Part shown: positions 18,013 through 27,949 of the stretch, one piece after another
Layout of the letters: every line of letters starts with the position of its first letter
Numbering within the stretch: position 1 is the first letter of the stretch
From: an uncultured Alphaproteobacteria bacterium
Lineage (GTDB): Bacteria > Pseudomonadota > Alphaproteobacteria > Rhodobacterales > Rhodobacteraceae
Length of the DNA: 64,000 nucleotides
Assembly (NCBI GenBank): GCA_902578545.1
Contig: CACHDI010000001.1
Coordinates: forward strand, 186,001-250,000
Direction: 5' to 3'
Translations under genes and position numbers: made by a program
The notes under the pieces: generated by a model
Told to the model about the DNA's origin: nothing
Seen by the model: only the letters and a program-made list of their open reading frames with translations
Databases searched by the model: none

Positions 18013-19348
18013 AAAGTTTCAAACTATTATCTCAGGAAACTCTTCTGCATTGAAGGGACAAATTTATGTTCCTAGTGATAAGTCTATATCTCACAGAGCA
18101 CTAATATTAGGAAGCTTGGCTGTTGGAAAAACTATCATATCAGATCTATTAGAATCTGAAGATGTATTTAAAACTGCAAATGGATTAAAAGCCTTGGGTG
18201 TTGATATATATAAGAGAGGAAATGAGTGGTTTGTACACGGTGTTGGAATAGGTGGATTTTGTGAACCAGACGACATTATAGATTGTGGAAATTCTGGTAC
18301 TTCAGTAAGATTATTAATGGGATTAGTATCAACAAGTCCTATTAAAGCAACTTTTACAGGAGATGAAAGTCTTCGCAACAGACCAATGGATAGAGTTGTA
18401 GAACCATTATCTGAGTTTGGTGCTTTTTTTTCAACTAATTACGATTGTAAACTACCTATACATGTTATTGGATCTAATGAACCTATTCCAATTAACTACA
18501 TTCTCAAAATTCCTTCCGCACAAGTAAAATCTGCTATTTTGCTTGCAGGTCTAAATGTAAAAGGTACAACAAGCATTACAGAAAATGAAGCTACTAGAGA
18601 TCATACAGAAAAAATGTTGGAGTCTTTTGGTGCTAATATAAAAGTTAAGAGAAAAGGATTAAGTAAAATTATTTCAGTTAGTGGTTTTTCAAAAATTACT
18701 ACAAGTGCTATTAAAGTTCCAGGTGATATTTCTTCAGCTGCATTTCCAATTGCTTCAGCTTGTATGATACCAAATTCTGAAATTGTTATAAAAAATGTTG
18801 GGTTAAATCCTCTAAGAGACGGTTTCATAGATACATTAATTGAAATGGGAGCAAATATAAAAATTGAGAACAAGAATTTGGAAAATGGAGAATTAGTTGC
18901 TGATATACATGTTACTTACTCCCCTAATTTAAAGGGGATAGAAGTACCTAAGGAAAGATCTCCTAGAATGATTGATGAATATCCTATTTTATCTATTTTA
19001 GCGGCTACAGCTAAGGGCCCTACAATAATGGATGGAATAAAGGAGCTAAGATATAAAGAAAGCGATAGAATAAGTGCTGTTTCAGATGGTTTGAAGAGAA
19101 GTGGTGTGAATGTTTCAGAAAAACAAGATAAATTGACTATTTTTGGCAAAGGAAATCAAAAAATAAAAGGTGGAAGCATAATTGATGCCTCAAATGATCA
19201 CAGAATTGCCATGTCTTTTGCTATTCTCGGAAGTATTACTGAGAAAAGTGTTGAGATACGAGGAGCATCTTCAATTAAAACAAGTTTTCCAAATTTTATT
19301 GATCTTATGAATTCATTAGGATTAGATATATCAATATTAAAGAGTTAA
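18005..19348 (+). CDS. aroA: 3-phosphoshikimate 1-carboxyvinyltransferase (EPSP synthase)
   Basis: Catalyses the sixth shikimate step, joining PEP to shikimate-3-phosphate. At 447 residues it shows PSDKSISHRAL, DCGNSGTSVRLLMG, RNRPMDRV, SAQVKSAILLAGL and RYKESDRISAV. The overall pattern is closer to the class II (CP4-like) branch than to the E. coli type. The glycine of NSGTS is retained where CP4 itself has alanine. It overlaps trmB by 8 bases and is followed by cmk after 50 bases, as in other alphaproteobacteria. Confidence 0.97.
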   Translation: MNKKFQTIISGNSSALKGQIYVPSDKSISHRALILGSLAVGKTIISDLLESEDVFKTANGLKALGVDIYKRGNEWFVHGVGIGGFCEPDDIIDCGNSGTSVRLLMGLVSTSPIKATFTGDESLRNRPMDRVVEPLSEFGAFFSTNYDCKLPIHVIGSNEPIPINYILKIPSAQVKSAILLAGLNVKGTTSITENEATRDHTEKMLESFGANIKVKRKGLSKIISVSGFSKITTSAIKVPGDISSAAFPIASACMIPNSEIVIKNVGLNPLRDGFIDTLIEMGANIKIENKNLENGELVADIHVTYSPNLKGIEVPKERSPRMIDEYPILSILAATAKGPTIMDGIKELRYKESDRISAVSDGLKRSGVNVSEKQDKLTIFGKGNQKIKGGSIIDASNDHRIAMSFAILGSITEKSVEIRGASSIKTSFPNFIDLMNSLGLDISILKS

Positions 19349-19398
19349 AAGATGTCTTTTTTAGAATTAAAAATCAATCTTGTTTTATATAAAAAACA

Positions 19399-20058
19399 AT
19401 GAAATTTATAGTTGCTATTGATGGAACTGCAGCTTCTGGAAAGGGAACTTTAGCAAAAAAAACAGCAAATCATTTTGGTTTTAAATATCTAGATACTGGA
19501 ATTTTATATAGAGTTGTAGCCTATTATTTAAAATCCGCAGAAATACATTCTGAAATTTCAAAACAAAACGTTCAAGATTCATTAAGATTATTAATTAATA
19601 AAGATTTCCAATTAAGTCATTTAAGAAACGAAGAAATATCACTTAAAGCAAGCATAATTTCCAAAAATAAAATTGTAAGAGATAATCTTTTAACTTATCA
19701 AAGAGAATTTGCGATGCAAGAGGGGGGTACTGTATTAGATGGTAGAGATATTGGAACTGTAGTATGTCCAAACGCTGACATTAAAATATTTGTGGATGCT
19801 GATATAGAGATAAGAGCTAAAAGAAGGTATGACCAATATCTGAAAAAAAATTCAAATTCAAATTCAAATTCAAATTCAAATTTGAATTTAAGTGATATAA
19901 TTGATGATTTAACAAAGAGAGATTATATCGATAAAAACAGACAACTCTCACCATTAGTATCAGCAAAAGATGCCTACTTATTAGATACATCAAATATTAC
20001 TTCTGACGATGGATTAAAAAAAATTATTCAAATAATTTCAAGAAAATTAGAAAAATAA
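19399..20058 (+). CDS. cmk: Cytidylate kinase
   Basis: Phosphorylates CMP/dCMP with ATP. Of 219 residues, the P-loop GTAASGKGTLAKK is near 9-21, and DGRDIGTVV (about 114-122) is the nucleotide-binding signature. A run of five Asn-Ser dipeptides then Asn-Leu twice (about residues 151-164) is encoded by a hexanucleotide repeat and falls in the region before the C-terminal helix, where the family varies in length. It lies between aroA and rpsA. Confidence 0.95.
   Translation: MKFIVAIDGTAASGKGTLAKKTANHFGFKYLDTGILYRVVAYYLKSAEIHSEISKQNVQDSLRLLINKDFQLSHLRNEEISLKASIISKNKIVRDNLLTYQREFAMQEGGTVLDGRDIGTVVCPNADIKIFVDADIEIRAKRRYDQYLKKNSNSNSNSNSNLNLSDIIDDLTKRDYIDKNRQLSPLVSAKDAYLLDTSNITSDDGLKKIIQIISRKLEK
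19849..19878 (+). repeat. In-frame hexanucleotide microsatellite in cmk
   Basis: AATTCA is repeated five times without error, followed by two degenerate copies (AATTTG, AATTTA). Because the unit is six bases, copy-number change adds or removes Asn-Ser pairs without shifting the frame. Confidence 0.9.
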
Positions 20059-20135
20059 CATTGAATAGTTGAATTTATACTATATTAACATATTTCATAA
20101 CTTTTAAAGAATCAAAATACGATGAGGAGACCTAT

Positions 20136-21824
20136 ATGTCAGCACTCGCTACTATGGAGGCTTTTGAAAAATTACTTAATGAGAGTTTAGATAGCTCAAC
20201 ACCTAAAGAAGGTGAAGTAGTAAATGGATCAGTAATTGCGATTGAGGCTGGCCAGGCTATTATTGATATAGGGTATAAAATGGAAGGTAGAGTTGATTTG
20301 AGGGAGTTCTCTGGACCAGGCCAAAGCCCAGAGATATCAGTTGGTGATACTGTAGAAGTTTATCTTGAGAAGGTAGAAGGTTCTCGGGGAGAAGCTCTAC
20401 TAAGTAGAGAAAAGGCAAGACGTGAAGAAGCATGGGATCGCTTAGAAAAAGCATCAGGAAAAGAAGAGAAAGTAGATGGTATTATCTTTGGTAGGGTAAA
20501 GGGTGGTTTTACAGTTGATCTTGGAGGGGCAATTGCATTTCTTCCTGGTAGCCAAGTTGACGTTAGACCAATAAGAGATACCAACTCACTTATGAATGTA
20601 TCTCAGCCTTTTCAAATTTTAAAAATGGACAGACGTAGAGGAAATATAGTTGTTTCCAGACGAGCTATTTTGGAAGAGTCCAGAGCTGAGCAAAGAGCAG
20701 AGTTGGTGGGTAATCTTGCCGAAGGATCAATTGCTGATGGAGTTGTAAAAAATATTACAGAGTATGGTGCATTTATTGATCTAGGAGGAGTTGATGGTCT
20801 TTTACACGTAACTGATATGGCATGGAGGAGAGTAAATCATCCTTCAGAATTGTTAAATATTGGAGATACTATTAAAGTCCAAGTGATTAAAATAAATAAA
20901 GATACTCATAGAATTAGCCTTGGAATGAAGCAACTTCAAGATGATCCATGGAGTGATGTTGAGAAAAGATATCCTTTGGGATCAAATCATACTGGGAGAG
21001 TTACCAACATTACTGATTATGGGGCATTTGTTGAACTTGAATCTGGAGTAGAAGGATTAGTTCATGTTTCTGAAATGTCTTGGACTAAAAAAAACGTCCA
21101 CCCTGGCAAGATAGTATCTACTAGTCAAGAGTTAGAAGTTATGGTTTTAGAAATTGATACTGATAAGAGAAGAGTGAGCTTAGGCTTAAAACAAACTAAA
21201 GGAAATCCTTGGGAAAATTTTGCAGAAAATAACCCAGTTGGAAGTAATGTAGAGGGCGAAATAAAAAATATAACAGAATTTGGTTTATTCGTTGGATTAG
21301 GAGAAGATATTGATGGAATGGTTCATTTGACAGACCTTGATTGGAATAAATCAGGTGAGGAGGCACTAGAAATTTATAAGAAAGGTGATTTAGTTAAAGC
21401 CCAGGTAATTGACATTGACATTGAGAAAGAAAGAATTTCTCTTTCAATTAAAGCTTTAGAGAAAGATCCTTTTTCTGATACTGTTAGTGACCTTAAAAGA
21501 GGTCAGATTGTTACTGTAACAATTTCAAATTTACAGGAAAATGGTGTTGATGTTGAATATAATGGCATAAATTCCTTTATAAGAAGATCAGATTTATCTA
21601 GGGATAGGTCAGAACAACGTTCAGACAAGTTTGTTGTGGGTGACAAAGTTGATGCTAGAATTACAAATATTGATAAAGCAAATCGCAAAGTAAGTTTCTC
21701 AATTAAAGCCAAAGAAATAGCTGAAGAAAAAGAGGCAGTACAGCAATATGGATCATCAGACTCTGGAGCTTCTTTAGGAGATATATTAGGTGCTGCATTG
21801 AATAAAGAGGAAGAAAAAGATTAA
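20136..21824 (+). CDS. rpsA: 30S ribosomal protein S1
   Basis: An mRNA-binding ribosomal protein needed for translation initiation on structured leaders. At 562 residues it has six S1 (OB-fold) repeats, roughly at 25-90, 110-175, 190-262, 277-350, 364-438 and 450-530. The two N-terminal repeats are divergent and the middle ones canonical (GAFIDLGGVDGLLHVTD, GAFVELESGVEGLVHVSE). A strong TGAGGAGA ribosome site (20123-20130) precedes the ATG. The position after aroA-cmk is conserved. Confidence 0.98.
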   Translation: MSALATMEAFEKLLNESLDSSTPKEGEVVNGSVIAIEAGQAIIDIGYKMEGRVDLREFSGPGQSPEISVGDTVEVYLEKVEGSRGEALLSREKARREEAWDRLEKASGKEEKVDGIIFGRVKGGFTVDLGGAIAFLPGSQVDVRPIRDTNSLMNVSQPFQILKMDRRRGNIVVSRRAILEESRAEQRAELVGNLAEGSIADGVVKNITEYGAFIDLGGVDGLLHVTDMAWRRVNHPSELLNIGDTIKVQVIKINKDTHRISLGMKQLQDDPWSDVEKRYPLGSNHTGRVTNITDYGAFVELESGVEGLVHVSEMSWTKKNVHPGKIVSTSQELEVMVLEIDTDKRRVSLGLKQTKGNPWENFAENNPVGSNVEGEIKNITEFGLFVGLGEDIDGMVHLTDLDWNKSGEEALEIYKKGDLVKAQVIDIDIEKERISLSIKALEKDPFSDTVSDLKRGQIVTVTISNLQENGVDVEYNGINSFIRRSDLSRDRSEQRSDKFVVGDKVDARITNIDKANRKVSFSIKAKEIAEEKEAVQQYGSSDSGASLGDILGAALNKEEEKD

Positions 21825-21835
21825 AGCTTTTTAGG

Positions 21836-22744
21836 ATGTCTTTAGATTGGCAGATTTTAGAAGAAACAAAAAAAAAATGGTATAGAAAAGGATTATGGCG
21901 TGGCATATTAATCTCAATAATTCTAGCCACTGCCATATATTTATTTTCGAATTTTACTAATTTCTCCTCTAATTTTTCACATATAGCTAGGATAAATATT
22001 AATGGGATTATTTTTGATAATAGCGAAATAGTAGAAATAATTGATAATTTGGCCAAAAATGAAAATGTTAAATCAGTTCTTGTGAAAATTAATAGTCCAG
22101 GTGGAACTGTAGTTGGTTCTGAAAGTCTTTATGTTGCAATTAATAGTTTATCTCAAAAAAAACCAGTAATTTCTTTAATGGGTGAAATTGCTACCTCTGG
22201 TGGTTATATAGTAGCTCTGGCCTCAAACTATATTCTTGCAAGACAAAATACATTAACTGGTTCAATTGGTGTAATTGTTGAAAATCAAAATTTTTCAGAA
22301 CTATCTGAAAAGATTGGAGTTAGGACTGATACTACAAAATCAGGAAAAATCAAAGGGGGTCAAAATCCTTTATCTCCCTTAGACCCTCTTGTAAAAATTA
22401 ATAATCAAAAATTGGTTAATTACAGTTTTGATTGGTTCATTTCTATAATAAAAAAGAATAGAAATATAAATCAAAGTGTGCTTGAGTTAGTTTCAGACGG
22501 AAGAACATTAACTGGTGGAATGGCATTGGACTTGGGCTTAATTGATGGAATTGGAACAGAAAAAGAGGCATTAAAATATCTAGAAACAAATTATCCTGAT
22601 TTTAAAGGTTTACCAATTATTGATATTGAAACTCCAAGTAAAAAATTCTTTTTAAATGAAATTATTAATAGAATTTCTATTGATAGTTTAAAATTTGTTC
22701 CAGAATATACAAATAGTTTAAAATTGTTGTCTTTAGTACGTTGA
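21836..22744 (+). CDS. sppA: Signal peptide peptidase SppA, short (36K) type
   Basis: A membrane-anchored serine peptidase of 302 residues that degrades cleaved signal peptides. One N-terminal membrane segment (about 22-39) is followed by a ClpP/crotonase-fold domain. The catalytic pair is likely Ser121 (ATSGGY) and Lys168 (TTKSGKIKG). The ATG is only 11 bases after the rpsA stop and has no well-spaced ribosome site of its own, so translation coupling with rpsA is likely. It is followed by ihfB. Confidence 0.92.
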   Translation: MSLDWQILEETKKKWYRKGLWRGILISIILATAIYLFSNFTNFSSNFSHIARININGIIFDNSEIVEIIDNLAKNENVKSVLVKINSPGGTVVGSESLYVAINSLSQKKPVISLMGEIATSGGYIVALASNYILARQNTLTGSIGVIVENQNFSELSEKIGVRTDTTKSGKIKGGQNPLSPLDPLVKINNQKLVNYSFDWFISIIKKNRNINQSVLELVSDGRTLTGGMALDLGLIDGIGTEKEALKYLETNYPDFKGLPIIDIETPSKKFFLNEIINRISIDSLKFVPEYTNSLKLLSLVR

Positions 22745-22788
22745 AAATTTTTTTTAAAAGTACTAACATCGAAATATTGGAGTTATTT

Positions 22789-23067
22789 ATGATCAAATCT
22801 GAGCTTGTACAAAAAATATCTGAAGAAAACCCACATCTTTATCAAAGAGATGTTGAAAGATTAGTAGAAACTATTTTTAATGAAATAACATCTGCTTTAT
22901 CAAATGGAAGAAGAGCAGAATTAAGAGGTTTCGGTGCGTTTTCTGTTAAACATAGAAAACCTCGAACTGGCAGGAATCCAAGAACTGGTATAAGTGTGGA
23001 AGTAAATGAAAAATTTGTTCCATTTTTTAAACCTGGTAAACTTTTAAGAGAAAGATTAAATAAGTAG
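22789..23067 (+). CDS. ihfB: Integration host factor subunit beta
   Basis: A DNA-bending HU/IHF-family subunit of 92 residues that pairs with IhfA, encoded elsewhere. The DNA-arm signature GRNPRTG is present, and the order rpsA-(sppA)-ihfB supports the beta subunit. The open frame extends to a TTG at 22741, but I place the start at ATG 22789. It has GGAG six bases upstream and gives the family's [11 protein letters not shown]-terminus, whereas the extra 16 residues look unlike any IHF. Confidence 0.95.
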   Translation: MIKSELVQKISEENPHLYQRDVERLVETIFNEITSALSNGRRAELRGFGAFSVKHRKPRTGRNPRTGISVEVNEKFVPFFKPGKLLRERLNK

Positions 23068-23077
23068 GGTATGCTTA

Positions 23078-23416
23078 TTGCTGTGGATATTTAAATTTGC
23101 CTTAAGTGTAATATTGATGTTTCTTTTTATATGGTTTGGCGTGCTTAATTCACACATAGTTGTTCTTAATTTATTTCCTGATTTTTTGAATTTTAAAAAA
23201 TTCAATTTCTTGGAATATCCATTATATATAATTATTATTTTTTCTATTTTATTAGGGTTCACTTTTGGGTGTATTTTAGAAAATAATAGATCTAAAAAAA
23301 TAAGAAAATCTTTAAAATTAAAAATTAGTGAATTGAGTAAAAGTGATATGGAAATTCAGAAATTGAAAAAACAATTAAATTCAAAAAAAGATGATATATT
23401 ATCACTCCTTGAATAG
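23078..23416 (+). CDS. LapA-domain (DUF1049) membrane protein
   Basis: A 112-residue inner-membrane protein with two hydrophobic helices (about 3-24 and 45-67), flanking a short VVLNLFPD-type loop, and a C-terminal coiled coil (about 75-108). This is the layout of lipopolysaccharide assembly protein A domain proteins. The start is TTG at 23078; a nearby ATG at 23071 is in a frame that stops after seven codons. It lies between ihfB and trpF, the usual alphaproteobacterial place. Its role in LPS assembly is inferred from the family. Confidence 0.8.
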   Translation: MLWIFKFALSVILMFLFIWFGVLNSHIVVLNLFPDFLNFKKFNFLEYPLYIIIIFSILLGFTFGCILENNRSKKIRKSLKLKISELSKSDMEIQKLKKQLNSKKDDILSLLE

Positions 23417-23421
23417 TTATT

Positions 23422-24075
23422 ATGATTGAAATAAAATTATGTGGTTTAAAAGAACCATCTCACATTGAAGTAGCGTTTAATCTTGGAATTAAATACGTAG
23501 GTTTGGTTTTATATAAAAAATCTCCAAGATATTTGAACAGAGAAACTGCTAGATCATTAATTTCTAATTCTCCTCCTGGAATTAAAAAAGTTGGATTGGT
23601 AGTTGATCCTACTAATGATTTTTTAGATGCAATTTCAGATATTGATCTTGATATGCTTCAATTGCATGGCTCTGAGACCTTAGAACGTGTTAAAGAAATA
23701 AAGTCAAAAGTAAACGTTTCCTTGATAAAAGCCGTAGGTGTAAACGATAAAAAGGATTTAGAATTAGTTGAAAAGTACGCTGAAATCGCAGATCAAATTT
23801 TAATTGATGCTAAACCTAATTATAATAGTTTACCAGGTGGAAATGGTGTTAAATTTGATTGGAAAATATTAGAAGATATAACTTGGGAATTTCCCTGGTT
23901 CTTAGCTGGTGGATTAAATGAATCAAATATTGATGATGCCCTTTTTGAAACAAACGCTAAGAAAGTAGATTTGTCTTCTGGGGTAGAAGATAGTCATGGC
24001 AAAAAAAGTATTGTAAAAATAACTAATTTTGTAAAAAAAATAAGAAAATATGAGGAAAATTTAAATGTTGGATAA
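23422..24075 (+). CDS. trpF: Phosphoribosylanthranilate isomerase
   Basis: A (beta/alpha)8-barrel enzyme for the third tryptophan step. At 217 residues it has Cys7 in IKLCGLK as the catalytic base, and the phosphate-binding ends [10 protein letters not shown] and VDLSSGVED. It overlaps trpB by 11 bases (24065-24075), a tight translational coupling typical of trpF-trpB. Confidence 0.96.
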   Translation: MIEIKLCGLKEPSHIEVAFNLGIKYVGLVLYKKSPRYLNRETARSLISNSPPGIKKVGLVVDPTNDFLDAISDIDLDMLQLHGSETLERVKEIKSKVNVSLIKAVGVNDKKDLELVEKYAEIADQILIDAKPNYNSLPGGNGVKFDWKILEDITWEFPWFLAGGLNESNIDDALFETNAKKVDLSSGVEDSHGKKSIVKITNFVKKIRKYEENLNVG

Positions 24076-25291
24076 TAGAATAAATTCTTATAAAGAAGGT
24101 CCAGATGAAAACGGGAGATTTGGAAATTTTGGTGGTAGGTTTGTTTCAGAAACATTAATGCCATTAATTCTATCATTAGAAAAAGAGTATGAGAAAGCTA
24201 AAATTGATAATAACTTTTGGAAGGAAATGGAATTTTTTCTTAAAGATTATGTTGGAAGACCCAGCCCTCTTTATTTTTCAGAACGCCTTACGAAACATTT
24301 TGGGGGTGCTAAAATATATCTTAAGCGTGATGAGCTTAATCACACAGGGGCACACAAAATTAATAATGTACTTGGCCAAATATTACTAGCGAAAAGGATG
24401 GGGAAAAAAAGGATTATTGCAGAAACTGGAGCTGGACAACATGGAGTTGCGACAGCAACAGTCTGTGCCCGCTTTGGTTTAAAATGTATTGTTTTTATGG
24501 GTAAAACAGATGTGGAAAGACAAGCCCCAAATGTTTTTAGAATGAAACTTTTAGGTGCAGATGTAGTTTCTGTGACATCAGGTCGTGGAACTTTAAAAGA
24601 TGCAATGAATGAAGCATTGAGGGATTGGGTTACTAATATAGCAGATACTTTTTATTGTATTGGCACGGTTGCAGGACCACACCCTTATCCAACAATGGTA
24701 CGAGATTTTCAGTCAATTATTGGTACTGAAACAAAACAACAAATTCTTGAAAAAGAAGGACGATTACCCGATAGTTTAGTTGCATGTATTGGTGGAGGCT
24801 CTAATGCAATGGGTCTTTTTTTCCCATTTTTAGATGATAAGGATGTAAAAATGTTTGGAGTAGAAGCAGGTGGAAAAGGTGTTAACAATAAGATGGAGCA
24901 TGCAGCTTCTTTAACTGGAGGAAGACCAGGTATTCTTCATGGGAATAGGACCTATTTATTACAAGACAGTCATGGTCAGATAATAGAGGGTCATTCTATA
25001 TCTGCTGGATTAGATTACCCTGGTATTGGCCCAGAACACTCTTACCTACATGATATGGGTAGAGTTCAATATGTATCTATAACGGATAAAGAGGCTCTAG
25101 ATGCTTTTAAATTATGTTGTGAAAAGGAAGGTATCATACCTGCTTTAGAACCAAGTCACGCATTAGCTTATGTAAAAAAAATTGCCTCAAAATTACCGCA
25201 AGATCACATCATGGTCATGAATATGTGTGGTAGAGGTGATAAGGACATATTTACAGTAGCTGAAAGCTTAGGTTTTGATATAAAGAATTAG
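24065..25291 (+). CDS. trpB: Tryptophan synthase beta chain
   Basis: A PLP enzyme of 408 residues that condenses indole with serine. Lys98 in HTGAHKINN is the Schiff-base lysine, and GGGSNAMG is the phosphate loop. Its partner trpA is not next door but 4 kb away on the other strand, which is unusual. The stop codon overlaps the convergent pth stop by four bases. Confidence 0.98.
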   Translation: MLDNRINSYKEGPDENGRFGNFGGRFVSETLMPLILSLEKEYEKAKIDNNFWKEMEFFLKDYVGRPSPLYFSERLTKHFGGAKIYLKRDELNHTGAHKINNVLGQILLAKRMGKKRIIAETGAGQHGVATATVCARFGLKCIVFMGKTDVERQAPNVFRMKLLGADVVSVTSGRGTLKDAMNEALRDWVTNIADTFYCIGTVAGPHPYPTMVRDFQSIIGTETKQQILEKEGRLPDSLVACIGGGSNAMGLFFPFLDDKDVKMFGVEAGGKGVNNKMEHAASLTGGRPGILHGNRTYLLQDSHGQIIEGHSISAGLDYPGIGPEHSYLHDMGRVQYVSITDKEALDAFKLCCEKEGIIPALEPSHALAYVKKIASKLPQDHIMVMNMCGRGDKDIFTVAESLGFDIKN

Positions 25292-25851
25292 ACTATAGTT
25301 TTTGAAAATAGTCTTCTACACTCTTCATCCTCATTAGCAATAAGTAAATTTATACCTTCGCAACTTTTAAGTATTATTTTTTTTAATAAAGGGACTTCCT
25401 CTTCACGGAAATTATTAAGGACATATGATGATACACTAATTTTTTCAGGTCTACCTATACCAATTCGTATTCTATTAAATTCAGAACCTATCAATTTAAT
25501 TATTGATTTCAAACCATTGTGCCCCCCATCTCCACCCCCTTTTTTAAATTTAATCTTACCTAATTCAAGGTCTATATCATCATGTATAATGACTATATCG
25601 TTAGGATCAATGCCATAAAACTTTTTAACTTTTTGAACAGCATAACCAGAAATATTCATAAAAGTCAGTGGTTTAAGGAGTATCACACTTTTTTGGTTAA
25701 TAATAATTTTGTTAAAAAATGAATCAAACTTATTATCCCAGCCTTCAACTGATGATTGCTTAATCAAATTATCTAAAACCATAAAACCAACGTTATGCCT
25801 AGTTATTTTATATCTTTCACCAGGGTTGCCAAGCCCAACAAAGAGTTTCAT
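25288..25851 (-). CDS. pth: Peptidyl-tRNA hydrolase
   Basis: Releases peptides from prematurely dropped peptidyl-tRNA. Of 187 residues, [17 protein letters not shown] at 6-22 holds Asn9 and the catalytic His19, and [10 protein letters not shown] and GGHNGLKS are the other signatures. It follows rplY by 30 bases in the same direction, the usual rplY-pth pair. The ychF gene that commonly follows pth lies instead across the trpA block. Confidence 0.96.
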   Translation of the reverse strand: MKLFVGLGNPGERYKITRHNVGFMVLDNLIKQSSVEGWDNKFDSFFNKIIINQKSVILLKPLTFMNISGYAVQKVKKFYGIDPNDIVIIHDDIDLELGKIKFKKGGGDGGHNGLKSIIKLIGSEFNRIRIGIGRPEKISVSSYVLNNFREEEVPLLKKIILKSCEGINLLIANEDEECRRLFSKTIV

Positions 25852-25881
25852 GGATAAGTAAATGCAAACAAAATTTTAAAT

Positions 25882-26532
25882 TTAGTCAGTATCTGTTTCT
25901 TCTGTTGTGTCAGTATCTGGATCATCAGTTGTTTCTTCACTTGTTTCTTCTTCTGATGACTTTAACCCAGATGGTGCTTGAATATTAGCAATAACAAAAT
26001 CCCTACCTGTTATTGTCGGTTTTGCTCCTTCAGGAAGCTTAATATTAGAAATATTTATAGTATCACCTAACTCAAATTCACTTAGGTCAACTATTAATTC
26101 ACTAGGAATTTCTTTAGCGTTTACTATAAGTTCAACTTCAGGCCTTACCACTGTTAATACCCCTCCTCTTTTAATACCAGGACAGATATTCTGATTTTGA
26201 AATTGAATTGGGATAAATAGGTTGATTGAAGCATTCTCAGACAAACGCATGAAATCAACATGAGTAGGCAGATCTTTGACTACATTCTTTTGAATATTTC
26301 TGCATATAACCTGTTCTTTATTGTTACCTACTCCTAAATCAATGAGAGTAGACATAAAACGTCCTTTTTTTAAAAGTTTAAGAAGTTCGTTAAATTTTAT
26401 TTTTATAGCTTGAGGATCTTGTTCTCCACCATAAATGATACCTGGAACTAAATTATTTCTTCTGAGAGCTCTAGCTGCTCCCTTACCGACTTCCTTTCTA
26501 ATTTCTACATTCAAGCTAATATTTTCAGCCAT
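25882..26532 (-). CDS. rplY: 50S ribosomal protein L25/general stress protein Ctc
   Basis: A 5S-rRNA-binding ribosomal protein of the long CTC/TL5 type, 216 residues. An N-terminal L25 domain (about 1-92, with RRNNLVPGIIYGG) is followed by a beta-rich TL5 domain (about 100-185). A strongly acidic, Thr-rich tail (about 190-216) ends it. It is upstream of pth on the same strand and divergent from lldD. Confidence 0.95.
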   Translation of the reverse strand: MAENISLNVEIRKEVGKGAARALRRNNLVPGIIYGGEQDPQAIKIKFNELLKLLKKGRFMSTLIDLGVGNNKEQVICRNIQKNVVKDLPTHVDFMRLSENASINLFIPIQFQNQNICPGIKRGGVLTVVRPEVELIVNAKEIPSELIVDLSEFELGDTINISNIKLPEGAKPTITGRDFVIANIQAPSGLKSSEEETSEETTDDPDTDTTEETDTD

Positions 26533-26702
26533 ATTGGATGCTCCTACAAGTCACGTTTTGTCTTAAGAAAAGCCTATATTACAAAATAAAATAAAACAAA
26601 AGAGCTTTTTCAAAATATTGGCTAATAATTATATGATACCAACATAAAATTTCATAATAATAAATTTAAAAGTATTCTTTTAATAATACTAATAGTAGTT
26701 TT

Positions 26703-26718
26703 TATTTTGTACAAAATA
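26703..26718. promoter_or_regulatory. 16-base perfect palindrome, candidate operator for lldD
   Basis: TATTTTGTACAAAATA reads identically on both strands and lies 73 bases before the lldD ATG in the 259-base rplY/lldD spacer. The core TTGTACAA resembles the GT..AC half-sites of FadR-subfamily GntR regulators, several of which control lactate genes. No regulator gene is in the window, so the function is inference. Confidence 0.45.
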
Positions 26719-26791
26719 CTTATATCAGGAATAGAAGAGTTCAAAATTTTAAAAAGAAGAACTACTAATATTAAAAAAAAGAGAATAAATA

Positions 26792-27949
26792 ATGAGTAAA
26801 TTGCAAAGTATAACTTGCATCGATGATCTACGAAAATTAGCTAAAAAAAGAACTCCAAGAATGTTTTTTGATTATGTTGAATCAGGATCTTGGTCAGAAA
26901 CTACTTTTAGAGCTAATTGCGAAGATTTTAAAAAAATTAAATTTAAACAAAGGGTAGCGGTTGATATTTCTGACAGGGATACTTCTGTTGAAATATTTGG
27001 ATCCAAATTTAAAATGCCATGTGCAATTGCACCAGTCGGATTGCAGGGCATGCAACATCCTGATGGTGAGATTTTAGCGGCTAAAGCCGCAGAAAATTTT
27101 GGTGTACCATATACGTTATCAACTATGTCAGTTTGTTCAATAGAAGATGTTGCAAGAAAAACAACTAATCCTTTTTGGTTCCAGCTTTATGTTATGAAAG
27201 ATCATAGTTTTTCAAAAAACCTTATAAATAGAGCAAAGAATGTTGGATGTTCGGCATTAATATTAACAGTAGATCTACAAATTCTTGGTCAACGTCATAA
27301 AGATATTAAGAATGGATTAAGTACCCCGCCTAAATTAACAGTTCGTAATTTAATGAATCTTATGCAACATCCTAAATGGTGTCTAAATATGCTAAGAACA
27401 CCAAGAAGAACTTTTAGAAATATTGTGGGTCATGTAGATGGTGTATCTGATGTAAGTAAACTTTCTGCATGGGTTTCAGAGCAATTTGATCCAAGATTAA
27501 GTTGGGATGATGTGTCACGAATAAGAGATTGGTGGGGTGGTAAATTTATAATTAAAGGTATACTTGAACCTGAAGATGCAGTCAAAGCACTAGATGTTGG
27601 AGCTGATGCAATTATTGTTTCAAATCACGGAGGAAGACAATTGGATCAAACTTCAAGTACAATTTCAATGTTACCTAAGATAGTTGAAGCAGTTAAAGGG
27701 AAATCAGCAATTTGGCTTGATGGAGGAATAAGATCAGGACAAGACATTTTGAAAGCAGTTGCTTTAGGAGCTGACAATACTTTGATTGGAAGGGCCATGA
27801 GTTATGGTTTAGCAGCTAATGGTATTAGTGGTTGTGAAAAAACATTAAATATTCTTCATACTGAATTAGATATGACAATGGCTTTATGTGGTCATAAAAA
27901 CCTTAAAGAAGTTGATGATAGTATTTTAAAGATTGAGAGTGATTTTTAA
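26792..27949 (+). CDS. lldD: FMN-dependent alpha-hydroxy-acid (L-lactate) dehydrogenase
   Basis: A 385-residue (beta/alpha)8 flavoenzyme that oxidises L-lactate or a related 2-hydroxy acid and passes electrons to the respiratory chain. It has PVGLQGMQHPDGE, an FQLYVMKD segment, the catalytic His in SNHGGRQLD and the phosphate-binding DGGIRSGQDILKA. Glycolate and mandelate oxidases share this fold, so substrate assignment is probable, not certain. The terminal four bases overlap the convergent lhgO-like gene. Confidence 0.82.
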   Translation: MSKLQSITCIDDLRKLAKKRTPRMFFDYVESGSWSETTFRANCEDFKKIKFKQRVAVDISDRDTSVEIFGSKFKMPCAIAPVGLQGMQHPDGEILAAKAAENFGVPYTLSTMSVCSIEDVARKTTNPFWFQLYVMKDHSFSKNLINRAKNVGCSALILTVDLQILGQRHKDIKNGLSTPPKLTVRNLMNLMQHPKWCLNMLRTPRRTFRNIVGHVDGVSDVSKLSAWVSEQFDPRLSWDDVSRIRDWWGGKFIIKGILEPEDAVKALDVGADAIIVSNHGGRQLDQTSSTISMLPKIVEAVKGKSAIWLDGGIRSGQDILKAVALGADNTLIGRAMSYGLAANGISGCEKTLNILHTELDMTMALCGHKNLKEVDDSILKIESDF

